The position numbers and the translations under genes were made by a program. Below, piece after piece: positions 23,821 to 32,114 of a stretch of 40,778 nucleotides of DNA; position 1 is the stretch's first letter, and each line of letters starts with the position of its first letter. The stretch lies in the NCBI GenBank assembly GCA_016218765.1, contig JACRCZ010000048.1:1-40778 (forward strand). Reading direction: 5' to 3'. Origin of the DNA: Deltaproteobacteria bacterium (GTDB taxonomy: Bacteria > Myxococcota_A > Polyangia > DRWM01 > JAAZOP01). The notes beneath the pieces are model-generated. The model saw only the letters and a list, made by a program, of their open reading frames with translations, searched no databases and had not been told where the DNA came from.

Positions 23821-25827
23821 TCAGTTGGCCGGATCCGAACGCGTCCAGCGAAGCAGCTTCGCGAGGGAGGCGTCCACGAACATCTTGCACTCCGCAGCGA
23901 CAGCGAGTGGGACGAAGCGGGCGTGCGCCGGTGGATTGCGGAAACGTTCGATGTTTGCAGTTCCGACGATCGCCTCGATCTCACCGGCGTCGAGAGCGGC
24001 CCTCCCCTCCTCGGTCAATCGGCGAAGAACCGGTGGCATGAGCAGGTCTCGGAGCGGCCGATCGGCTTCGCGGTCGCCACGAGCAAGTCGACCCAGCAAG
24101 ACGGCGAGCGTGCCCAACTCGGGTCCCTTGCCTTCCTCCGAGAAGGCGTACAGCGCCTTCAGGGTCCGCTCCCACGATCGCTTCCTCTCCTCCGGAAGGG
24201 TCAGGAAGATCTCCTTGATCGCAGCCACTGAAACGTCCTTCACGATCCCGCGGACGATCCGCTCGTTCATCTCGACCTCGATTATCCGGAAGAACCCCAG
24301 CGAGATCATCCCGGCGTCCTTCCAGCGGGCGTCCATGTGCTCGAAAGTCCGCAGCGTGAGTGCTGCCGCCTCGTACGACTTCTTGCCCATCGGCGATAGC
24401 TGACTGAGAAGTCGAAAGGCCGGAGGATCCACATCTCGCCTCTCGGCCTCCTCTCCGGATTCCGAAATGTCGCGCCGAACGTCCTCGGCATCCCCATCCC
24501 CGCGGGCGATCATGATCTGGTACGCAAGGAGACCAATGGTCTGCCGGTCGTGCGGCCCCACTCTCCGAATCGCATCCCTGAGTTTCCGGAAGTACGCCAT
24601 GAACAGGTCGTGCTGGCCCAACTCGAATAGTGCTTCGTAGACCAACCGCAACGACGCCGGCGAGCGATTGCACCGCTGCGCGAGGGCCACGATGTAGTCA
24701 TGTTCCCTGCCGGCGCGCCACCACTCCAACGGCTCGTCCAATCCAAGCATCGACAACGCTGCAGCTAGGCGGCGAAGTCGGACGTCGACACTCAAGACGT
24801 CGGCGACCAATGCATCGAGATCCGCACCGTCGCGTCCACAGGACAGCTGGGCCTCCCGCGCATCGCGGAGCCGCACGAAGAACTCCAACGCGATCCGCGC
24901 CCGGTCGAGTTCCAGCGCGACTTGGCCCGGGTCGCCATCGACGACCTCGCCCCCTTCGCTCCCCCCAAAGTAGGCTTCCACCTGCTGGCTCGCGCCGTCC
25001 GGATCCTCGGCGTTTCTGAGCAACTGCTGCAGAATCCCCGCCTCCTGTGCCGGGGTCAGACTCCTCCGCCCAAAGTCCTTCATGAGCCGCAACGTGCCCG
25101 CGACGTCCCCAAGGCACGCGTGTGCGTCGATCTCAACTCGCCGGGCTTGGCCCCAATCCGCCGCACCCACCGCCACCCGCCGGGCGTACTGAATCGCCTT
25201 CGCTGGTTCGTTGGACTTCAGGTGGCACAGCGCCGCGAGGTAGTCTAGTTCGCCCTCATCATGGGCTTCCGGCAGGGTTCGTAGTTTCGCCAAGAGCATG
25301 AAAGCCTCGCGCTCGAACTCGTTGTACACGGCGTGGTACAGTCGGCCTCGCAACTCCATCGGCGAGCAGCTCTCGAGTCCCTCCGCCAAGCCATCACGGG
25401 CCGGCAGAGCTCGAGGAGCGATCAACCACTGGACGAACTCCCGACCGCGATCGCTGTCGCCCAGAACGTGCATGAGCAACTTCATCTTCCCGAAGAGCTT
25501 GACGGTCTCGACATCGTTCGCCTCGGGCCGCGCCCTCAGGGTGTGCGCGATCTCGACAAGGCGCCGGGCGCACAGAGAAGGCAGAAGCAAGCCACTCCAA
25601 TCCTCTCCCGGCGACACGAGTGCTTGCCGGCCGCGTTCCCGACTCTTCGCGAGCCGCGGCGCCGCCCAGTCTTCGAATCCGCTGTAGTCGGGCGTTGGCA
25701 CGTCCACGAAGCGCTCCAGAGCCGCCTCGAGGTCCTCTGCAACCGTGGTCTCCTTCGTGGGAACGACCCTCTTCAGGACGCCTGCCACATGCCTGCGCCG
25801 GTCGCGCCTTCTTGACCTTCGTTTCAC
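23821..25827 (-). CDS. Unknown 668-residue helical-repeat protein at the end of the defence operon
   Basis: I do not recognise this family. The product starts with GTG, 70 bases after the cytosine methyltransferase stop codon on the same strand, so it is probably co-transcribed. It begins with a very basic segment (MKRRSRRRDRRRH), has no signal peptide or membrane helix, and is almost entirely helical. Some stretches, such as LDYLAALCHLKSNEPAKAIQ followed by a second helical pair, look like TPR or similar repeats; a later DAEEVRRDI-like acidic region and many L/A/E/R helices follow. No nuclease, ATPase or methylase motif was seen. A scaffold or target-recognition role within the neighbouring system is possible; a separate passenger gene is equally possible. 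Confidence 0.7.
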   Translation of the reverse strand: MKRRSRRRDRRRHVAGVLKRVVPTKETTVAEDLEAALERFVDVPTPDYSGFEDWAAPRLAKSRERGRQALVSPGEDWSGLLLPSLCARRLVEIAHTLRARPEANDVETVKLFGKMKLLMHVLGDSDRGREFVQWLIAPRALPARDGLAEGLESCSPMELRGRLYHAVYNEFEREAFMLLAKLRTLPEAHDEGELDYLAALCHLKSNEPAKAIQYARRVAVGAADWGQARRVEIDAHACLGDVAGTLRLMKDFGRRSLTPAQEAGILQQLLRNAEDPDGASQQVEAYFGGSEGGEVVDGDPGQVALELDRARIALEFFVRLRDAREAQLSCGRDGADLDALVADVLSVDVRLRRLAAALSMLGLDEPLEWWRAGREHDYIVALAQRCNRSPASLRLVYEALFELGQHDLFMAYFRKLRDAIRRVGPHDRQTIGLLAYQIMIARGDGDAEDVRRDISESGEEAERRDVDPPAFRLLSQLSPMGKKSYEAAALTLRTFEHMDARWKDAGMISLGFFRIIEVEMNERIVRGIVKDVSVAAIKEIFLTLPEERKRSWERTLKALYAFSEEGKGPELGTLAVLLGRLARGDREADRPLRDLLMPPVLRRLTEEGRAALDAGEIEAIVGTANIERFRNPPAHARFVPLAVAAECKMFVDASLAKLLRWTRSDPAN

Positions 25828-25897
25828 GTGCCCCGCCTCGCGATTCCACCTTTGCGCGAAGGTCTTCGCCGGCGAGCCCTTGATCTCGGGACCGCGC

Positions 25898-27076
25898 TCA
25901 TGCAGGCCGCCTTCTTCGGAGCGTCGCGTGAATCGTCTTGCCGAGTACCTCCGCTAGATCTACGGGAACCGCATTCCCCAGCTGCCGGACCAAGTGCTTC
26001 CAACTGCCAACGAACTCGTAGTCGTCGGGAAACCCCTGCAGGCGTGCACACTCGCGAATGGAGAAGTAGCGCACGCTCCCATCCGGCCGCCGAATCATGT
26101 TTTCGCCCCCGGGCACGCCATGATTGCCGGCCTTCAGCGTCTTGGCGGGTTCGTCGAGAGGACTGCCGGTGTGCTTCCGGTAGGGCCGCGCCCCGCGAAT
26201 CAACACGTGATTGGGCAAGATCACCTCCTCGCCGGGCTCGCTGGGCTCGGGCAGCCGTGCCAGTGCATCTCGCACCGTTCTCCAAGGAGCTAGACTGGCG
26301 GCTGGGAGTTCCACAGCTCGTAGCAGAGGGGCAATGCTGGAATACGGGTATGTCGGCCGCCGCCGTCTGGGCACGCCGTGCCGCTTCCAGTAGTCGCCAG
26401 TCAACCACTGGTCGCGTAGCAGCGCCTCCCGAGAGTGCGTTGCGGTTGGGAAAGCCCATTCCGTCCCAAGATCCCGTCGAAATGCCACGATGAACACCCG
26501 CGTTCGCCGCTGGGGTACTCCGAAGTTGGCCGCCTCGAGCAGTTGCCATCTGACATCGTAGGCTAGTTCCGTAGCCCGCACGTGGCTGCGGCCTGCCTCC
26601 CTGAGCCGCTCAGCGTGGGCGGCCCAAGACTCGCCGTCCCGCCGCAAGAGGGTGGGTCTCCCCAGTTGCAGGATCACGTACTCGAAGTATTTCTGGAGCC
26701 GACCGCGAAGGAGACCGGGAACGTTCTCGATCAAGACAGAGAACGGAGCGACCGCTCTCACCGCATCCAGCATCGCGGGAAACATGTTCCGGTCATCCCC
26801 GTGGGTGCGGTTTCGACCAGCCACGGAGAACGGCTGACAGGGAGGACCGCCGGCGAGCAGCGCGACGTCCCCTGCCTGTTCCTCGAAGTTCACCTCCCTA
26901 ACGTCGGACTGCAGCAGCCGCCACGTGCAAACGTGTTCTATCCCCTTCTGCTGGTTGAGTCGGATGCTGTCGCATGCCCACGGATCGCGCTCGATCACGG
27001 TCTCGACATGGAACGACGCTCGCGCAAGCCCGAGGGCCATTCCACCAGCACCCGTGAACAGCTCGATGCTCTTCAT
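25898..27076 (-). CDS. DNA (cytosine-5)-methyltransferase
   Basis: The 392-residue product starts at the ATG that overlaps the Vsr stop codon (ATGA); the longer upstream frame only duplicates the Vsr region. It has the ordered motifs of C5 methylases: motif I FTGAGGMALGLA (residues 7-18) for S-adenosylmethionine, motif IV GGPPCQPFS with the catalytic Cys80, motif VI ENVPG (117-121), motif VIII QRRTRVF (189-195), and motif X QLGNAVPV near the C-terminus. The target-recognition region between motifs VIII and IX has T-Y-P-Y-S-S and R-P-Y-R-K-H segments. It should methylate cytosine at an unknown site and so mark self DNA for the neighbouring nuclease/helicase proteins. The length is normal for a stand-alone enzyme. 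Confidence 0.95.
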   Translation of the reverse strand: MKSIELFTGAGGMALGLARASFHVETVIERDPWACDSIRLNQQKGIEHVCTWRLLQSDVREVNFEEQAGDVALLAGGPPCQPFSVAGRNRTHGDDRNMFPAMLDAVRAVAPFSVLIENVPGLLRGRLQKYFEYVILQLGRPTLLRRDGESWAAHAERLREAGRSHVRATELAYDVRWQLLEAANFGVPQRRTRVFIVAFRRDLGTEWAFPTATHSREALLRDQWLTGDYWKRHGVPRRRRPTYPYSSIAPLLRAVELPAASLAPWRTVRDALARLPEPSEPGEEVILPNHVLIRGARPYRKHTGSPLDEPAKTLKAGNHGVPGGENMIRRPDGSVRYFSIRECARLQGFPDDYEFVGSWKHLVRQLGNAVPVDLAEVLGKTIHATLRRRRPA

Positions 27077-27489
27077 TCCGCCGTACCTACGACGAAGCGC
27101 CGAAGCCGTCGCAGAACCCGGTCTGGCCGGCTCAGTTGACATTCCCACACCACCATAGCCCGCCAACCTGAGCGCCGCAGTCGGGCGACCGCACGCCCAT
27201 CCCGCAGGCGGTTGTCCTCCAGCTTCGGGATCCAGAAGTCCTGACGCGATTTCGGAATGCGCGCCAGCCGGCAACCCTCGTGTCGATGCCAGAAGCAACC
27301 GTGCATGAACACGACAGCCCGTTGTCTCTTGAACACGAAGTCCGGGGAACCCGGAAGGCCACGCACGTTGCGGTCACACCGTCGGCGCAACTTCGCTACG
27401 AGACCGCAGAGTGTCCGTTCGGGGCCCGTGTTCCGGCCCCTCACCCGGCGCATCCGTTCGCTGCGCTCGGCGGTTGTCAGCGTGTCCAT
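27073..27489 (-). CDS. vsr: Very short patch repair endonuclease
   Basis: The 138-residue product starts at an ATG with GGAGAGG upstream. It shows the Vsr hallmarks: RMRRVRGRNTGPE at the N-terminus, GSPDFVF with the catalytic Asp50, and VVFMHGCFWHRHEGC with the histidines and cysteine of the active site and zinc site, then FWIPKL. Vsr nicks next to T:G mismatches produced by deamination of 5-methylcytosine, so it protects against mutation at the sites made by the methyltransferase encoded immediately downstream with an ATGA overlap. The family is usually about 130-160 residues, so it is complete. Confidence 0.95.
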   Translation of the reverse strand: MDTLTTAERSERMRRVRGRNTGPERTLCGLVAKLRRRCDRNVRGLPGSPDFVFKRQRAVVFMHGCFWHRHEGCRLARIPKSRQDFWIPKLEDNRLRDGRAVARLRRSGWRAMVVWECQLSRPDRVLRRLRRFVVGTAE

Positions 27490-27532
27490 GGTAACCTCTC
27501 CGCTGAGCCCTGCGCGACGCCTAGCTCACCCA

Positions 27533-28072
27533 TCAGGTGTCGAGCCAAACCAGCCTCTCCACGCCGAGCCGCGTCGCCGCGTCGGCGACCATTGCCCGCA
27601 CACCATCGTCTCTATAACGTCCCGTCGCCCGAAGCAGTACCGCGGCGTAGGCCCTCACGCCGGACCGGCCGTAGCTCCGCTCGAAGACCGCCGTCAAGAC
27701 GATCTTCCATGCCGCAGCGTTGCCCCAACAGATTACCCGCCCATCGGCCAGACGGCGACCGTGCGGCTTGATGAACGACTCGGCCACTTCCGCGTCCGCC
27801 GAAACCCCCAACACGCGGCTGCAGCGCGCCCAATCCGCCAGCCGGAGACGGGCGTACGGCTTCAACATCGCGTCCTTGATGTAGACCCTGACGCGGGCCG
27901 TCTCCATGTAGCGATTCAGCACCCCGCCGATCGCCGGGTCAGCCGTCCATCGTTGGTAGTAGACGGTCTTCTCCGCTGCCGTGAGCACACCCCAACCTAT
28001 GCCCTCGAGTTGCTCCCACAGGTACGATCGGAGACGCTCGCGCACATCATCCGGAACGCTGACCGCCGTCAT
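27533..28072 (-). CDS. Unknown 179-residue protein of the defence operon
   Basis: I do not recognise this family. Its ATG overlaps the helicase stop codon (ATGA), so it is translationally coupled to the helicase, and it ends 43 bases before vsr. It is a small soluble, mostly helical protein with an N-terminal region rich in aromatic residues (SYLWEQLEGIGWGVL, KTVYYQRWTADP), a central basic segment and a C-terminal stretch with I-C-W-G-N-A-A-A-W-K. No cysteine cluster, nuclease or nucleotide motif is visible. The strict coupling to helicase and ATPase genes suggests it is a structural or specificity subunit of their complex. Confidence 0.75.
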   Translation of the reverse strand: MTAVSVPDDVRERLRSYLWEQLEGIGWGVLTAAEKTVYYQRWTADPAIGGVLNRYMETARVRVYIKDAMLKPYARLRLADWARCSRVLGVSADAEVAESFIKPHGRRLADGRVICWGNAAAWKIVLTAVFERSYGRSGVRAYAAVLLRATGRYRDDGVRAMVADAATRLGVERLVWLDT

Positions 28073-29754
28073 TGCGGCCCTCCCCCTAGCGCCGGGTCCG
28101 GGAACTCGAAGCGGGGCAAGTCGATCGACGGATCATCCGGACGCAGGAACAACGAGGCCTGATCGAGCATCCACTCGCGGAGAAAGCCTCCTGCCGACAC
28201 ATCGGAGAAACTCACCAAACGGCCACCGAGGCCCAAACGCTCCACATCGTCTCCCCGGACCGCTCGGTCGAGTTCGATCACCTCGGCGATCCGCCGGAGG
28301 TCGCTGACGAAGTCTAGAACGACCACCCGGTCCTTCCCGGGACTCGTTCGTAGACCTCGTCCAAGCTGCTGGACGAAGATCCGCCGGCTGTGCGTGACCC
28401 GCATGAAGACGACCAAGTCCACATCCGGCAGGTCCACACCCTCGTTGAAGAGATCGACGGTCGCGATCACGTGCACTTCGCCGGCCCGAAACCGCGCCAG
28501 CATCAGTTCCCTGTCGCGGGGACGGTCATCCGACGACAGCGCCTCCGCACGCAGACCCACGGCGCGTAGCGCGCCCGCGAAGGCATTCGCGTGCTCGATC
28601 GATGGGCTGAAGACGATGCCGCCTCGTCGCTTCTCCTCGTCGAAGACTGTCCGGACGACGCGTGCCGCCTCGTCGTCGCGGGTCGAGATGATGAGTCGGC
28701 GGTTCAACTGCGACAGGGAGTAGCGATTCCGAGAGGCCTCCTGCACGAAATGCCAGTCGACGTTGTCCGCAAGCAGACGATAGTCGACGTCCGAGAGGAA
28801 CCCACGGCGGAGTCCGTCGGCGATGCCCAGTTGAACCAAGGCCGGACCGAGAAGCTGTTCGATGTCGTACCCGTCCCCGCGCCACGGAGTCGCGGTCACG
28901 CCGCCGACCATCCGCGGGCGTAGCGTGGCCAGCGTCTCTCGGAAGACGTCGGCCCCGATGTGATGAGCCTCATCCACGAGCACGAGGCCGAACGACGGCA
29001 GTGACTCCACCTGAGCCCGAACGCTCTGGACGGTCGCGAACGTGATGCCATCCCAGTACACCGGGGTCTCGCCGTCCATCAACTGATGGGTTGGCACCCA
29101 CTTCGGCAGTTGGATCCAGAACGCCCGATGGAGTTGATTTACGAGTTCGCGGGTGTGGGCTAGGACGAGCACGCGCCCTTCCGGAATCAGTTGGTCCCGG
29201 AGCAGGTCCGCGACTAGCTCGCTCATGACGAGCGTCTTGCCGAGGCCGGTCGCCAGAACGACGAGACCGTGCCCGGTGTCCAATAGGGCTTCCCGTAGCC
29301 GGGTAGAAGCGTCCTCTTGGTAGTCTCGCAGCGTTCGCCGTCCGGGTGGGTATTCCGGGCACTTCGCCATGAGGTTCAGGAGAACGCGAGGATTTGCGAC
29401 CTCGATGTGTAGACCGAGACGTTCGTTGCGGGTTCGTTCGTACTGAAAGGCCTCGCCGGACGGCATGCGGGACGTGGCGACGACGAGACGTGAGGCCCCG
29501 TAAGCGCGACCGGCCTCGACCACCTCGGCGATTGCCTCCTTGGGCGGTGGACTTGTCGTCGTGTGCTTGCACTGGACCACCCAGAGCTTGCCGTTGTGAA
29601 CGGCGAGCACGTCCGCGCCGTGGTCGCCGGAGCCTCCCACGATCCGGACGTCGCTGAACCCGCTCGCCATAAAGAGCCGGGCAACATCCCGCTCGAACGC
29701 CTGCCACGGGCCGAGAAGCAGGCGGCGCTCGCTGAGGAACGCCTCGAGCCCCAT
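28069..29754 (-). CDS. Mrr-type restriction nuclease fused to a superfamily II helicase
   Basis: The 561-residue product starts at an ATG whose A is the last base of the GHKL ATPase stop codon. Residues ~15-125 are a restriction-endonuclease (Mrr_cat-like) domain: GSGDHGADVLAV with Asp48, then WVVQCKH with Gln61 and Lys63, the PD-(D/E)xK-type active site. Residues ~140-500 are an SF2 helicase: RDYQEDA Q-motif-like start, Walker A ATGLGKT (168-174), DEAH (261-264), TATP (287-290) and QQLGRGLR (462-469). All key residues are present. It should move along or remodel DNA using ATP and cut it, the expected effector of a restriction system. The longer open frame upstream lies inside the ATPase gene and is not used. 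Confidence 0.93.
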   Translation of the reverse strand: MGLEAFLSERRLLLGPWQAFERDVARLFMASGFSDVRIVGGSGDHGADVLAVHNGKLWVVQCKHTTTSPPPKEAIAEVVEAGRAYGASRLVVATSRMPSGEAFQYERTRNERLGLHIEVANPRVLLNLMAKCPEYPPGRRTLRDYQEDASTRLREALLDTGHGLVVLATGLGKTLVMSELVADLLRDQLIPEGRVLVLAHTRELVNQLHRAFWIQLPKWVPTHQLMDGETPVYWDGITFATVQSVRAQVESLPSFGLVLVDEAHHIGADVFRETLATLRPRMVGGVTATPWRGDGYDIEQLLGPALVQLGIADGLRRGFLSDVDYRLLADNVDWHFVQEASRNRYSLSQLNRRLIISTRDDEAARVVRTVFDEEKRRGGIVFSPSIEHANAFAGALRAVGLRAEALSSDDRPRDRELMLARFRAGEVHVIATVDLFNEGVDLPDVDLVVFMRVTHSRRIFVQQLGRGLRTSPGKDRVVVLDFVSDLRRIAEVIELDRAVRGDDVERLGLGGRLVSFSDVSAGGFLREWMLDQASLFLRPDDPSIDLPRFEFPDPALGGGPQ

Positions 29755-32114
29755 CAGTCCTCGGCCTCCGCGTCGCGGGCGGCGGTTAGGAGCTCGAGCG
29801 CCAGCGCGGCTCGTAGCAGTCGGGAACGCCCCAAGGCGCTGGCTTCGCCGGGATCCGTGTCCTCGAGCCAGATCGCGTCCTCCAAGAGACCGACGTAGTG
29901 CCGCAGCACGGCACGACGGGCATCCTCCGTGACCGCCTCTCGTCCGTAGTCGAGAGCGACGTACGGCGCGGTCCACCACTTGCCATCGAAGAAGAGGTCC
30001 GGATGGCGCTGGATGACGCCAACCAGCGTGCGCCGCGGCGCATGCTCGAGGAAGCGCCCCTCGTTGATGACCTGCTGCGGCTGCCGGACCGCCCGCCCCG
30101 CCATCCGCTCCTGAATGGCGTCTTGCTCGGATGGGGCGAGTTCCTCGAACAGCGCTCGCCCATCGTCTCCGGTGACCTGCCGACGCAGGCTTCGAGCCGT
30201 CGCCGTCAGGGTCGCCGACGCCTCCGCCGACAGTTCCACGGGGTCTAGCGCGCTCGTCCGGGCATAGCGCGCCCGAAGACCGTGAAGCACCTCGGCGTAC
30301 GTCGGCGCATCCGCCGTGCCACGCTGACGATCCAGCGTGTGGTGGGCCAGCTCCGCCAGTAGCCCATCCAGCGACGTCAGAGTCGCCGATGCGAATACGC
30401 GATGATCCGGGACTACGAGTAGGTCGAACACCCCGGAGGGCGTTGCGATGAGCTTCCACGGAAGATCCCGCCCACCGAACGCGGGGTCCGACCGCTCCGC
30501 CACGAATGCTCGAATGTTCCAGCGGTAGTCCGTCCGGTCCTCCTTGTACTCTTGTGTCAGCGAAGAGATCGGCGTTCGAGGCGTTGGGGGGGCGCTGGCT
30601 CGACCTCCCCCTGTCCCGTCTTCGGGTTCCACTGTTGTTGGCCCCGCCGGCTCCGGCGGCACCGGGAATCCCTCGAGGGTCTCCTGCGTCGCCGCCGGCT
30701 CGCCACCCCGCAGAAGGGCACGGTCCGCCTCGTCAACTAGCGCCTGCCATTTCGCATCCGTCTGGTAGTCGGGATCCCCCGCGTAGAATCGCTTCGCGTA
30801 CTCGGTGGCTCTGTCGTTCTCCGGAACGACCAACAGTCTTGCATACGACCCCGCGACCTTTGGTTTCGGACTCGATCGTCGGAATGCCTGATACAGGCGA
30901 AAGAGCGGCGACTCGTTCGGAGCACACCCCAGTTGCTCCGCCTTGTCGGGGCGCAACGGCCCCTTGCCTCTGACCACCTCGACCATTTCGTCCCACGCAG
31001 GATCGTTTCTGTCGAAGCGGTCCTTGGTGTACATGACCCGGCAGTGGTCTAGGTGGATCTCCCCAACGATGCGCCCGCGGTGACGAGGATCGTCGATCGG
31101 GTACTCCAGTTCCTGCACCTCGCCGTCGGTCCACAGGAAAAGCTCCTTGTTCGCGAACTCAATCTTTCGCCCATGTCGCAGGAAGTCGATCCCGAACTCC
31201 TGCTCGCTCAGGCAACGCTGGACGCCAAGCCAACCGCGAATGCGACGTTGCCGCACCACGACGTTCTCCGCCGCGACTCCACACGCGGGGCACGCGTCCG
31301 TTCCCGCCGGCAGCCATTGCCAGCACGCCGCACAAAACTTCCGGTCGCCAAGCGACCTATCGATCGACTGGAAGGCGTTGACGGCGCCGTAACGCGCCGT
31401 CTCGACCACTCGCGCCGGGTTTCCTTCCCCACCCCAGATACAGTGGTCACGCCCACGGACCTGCGTCGTTCCGACGGTGAGTCGAAACGCCACCGGCACT
31501 CCACCCGGACGCAGCATGCTCGAGTACGCTCGACCCAAGTCCTTGAGCAACTTCGTCTTGTTGGCCGTCCGAGCAAACCACTGCCGCTGCTCCGGCTTGA
31601 TGCGAGTGACGATGACCTCCGTTCCATGTTCTCGCGGATCCGCTTTCGGTCGCGCCAGCATCGGCGTCTTGAAGTGCCGTTGGCGTGTCAGCCGCTCGAA
31701 GTCGATTTCCACGCCGTACCACTCTGGGTCATGGTCTCGGCTCGTCCAGACGGTCGTCACGGTCCCCAGTCGCGCTGTCGCGATGTTGAAGCCCATTCCG
31801 AACATGCCGAGGTTGCTGATCGGGTCGTTGCCCGTCCAACCTGCTCGGACGGCCTTCTCCAGCGTCCCGGGGTCCATACCGGGTCCCGTGTCGCGAACCG
31901 TGATCTGCGCTCCCGGGTGATCGCTGCTCGGCAGGTTGATCAGCACCTCCGGATCCCGGCACGCGGCGCCTGCACGCTGCGCGCCCAAGAAGCCATCCAC
32001 CGAGTTGTCGATGAGTTCCCCGATGCACCTCCATTGGGCGAGGTTGATCTCCCCGAGCATCGGCAGAATCCGTGGATCGGGCTGGAGGTCGAACTCACGT
32101 CCCGGACTGCTCAT
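29754..32114 (-). CDS. MORC/MutL-like GHKL ATPase with an inserted zinc ribbon
   Basis: The 786-residue product overlaps the upstream DUF262 gene (ATGA) and the downstream helicase gene. It has the GHKL (gyrase, Hsp90, histidine kinase, MutL) ATP-binding motifs: ELIDNSVD (33-40), DTGPGM (75-80) and GMFGMGFN (103-110), in MORC-like form with W-T-G-N-D between. An S5-like region should follow. Around residues 260-278 is C-A-A-C and C-P-A-C-G, a four-cysteine zinc ribbon. The C-terminal third is helical after a P/A/E linker near 490-530. Such ATPases clamp onto DNA when ATP binds. In prokaryotes MORC relatives were found next to SF2 helicases, nucleases and methylases, as here, and predicted to act in restriction-modification. 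Confidence 0.9.
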   Translation of the reverse strand: MSSPGREFDLQPDPRILPMLGEINLAQWRCIGELIDNSVDGFLGAQRAGAACRDPEVLINLPSSDHPGAQITVRDTGPGMDPGTLEKAVRAGWTGNDPISNLGMFGMGFNIATARLGTVTTVWTSRDHDPEWYGVEIDFERLTRQRHFKTPMLARPKADPREHGTEVIVTRIKPEQRQWFARTANKTKLLKDLGRAYSSMLRPGGVPVAFRLTVGTTQVRGRDHCIWGGEGNPARVVETARYGAVNAFQSIDRSLGDRKFCAACWQWLPAGTDACPACGVAAENVVVRQRRIRGWLGVQRCLSEQEFGIDFLRHGRKIEFANKELFLWTDGEVQELEYPIDDPRHRGRIVGEIHLDHCRVMYTKDRFDRNDPAWDEMVEVVRGKGPLRPDKAEQLGCAPNESPLFRLYQAFRRSSPKPKVAGSYARLLVVPENDRATEYAKRFYAGDPDYQTDAKWQALVDEADRALLRGGEPAATQETLEGFPVPPEPAGPTTVEPEDGTGGGRASAPPTPRTPISSLTQEYKEDRTDYRWNIRAFVAERSDPAFGGRDLPWKLIATPSGVFDLLVVPDHRVFASATLTSLDGLLAELAHHTLDRQRGTADAPTYAEVLHGLRARYARTSALDPVELSAEASATLTATARSLRRQVTGDDGRALFEELAPSEQDAIQERMAGRAVRQPQQVINEGRFLEHAPRRTLVGVIQRHPDLFFDGKWWTAPYVALDYGREAVTEDARRAVLRHYVGLLEDAIWLEDTDPGEASALGRSRLLRAALALELLTAARDAEAED

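Noticed and set aside
27077..27298. N-terminal extension of the cytosine methyltransferase
   Set aside because: The extension is the Vsr gene read in another frame; the ATG at 27076 starts directly at motif I and overlaps the Vsr stop.
29755..30459. N-terminal extension of the nuclease-helicase
   Set aside because: It lies within the GHKL ATPase gene in another frame; the coupled ATG at 29754 begins the nuclease domain properly.
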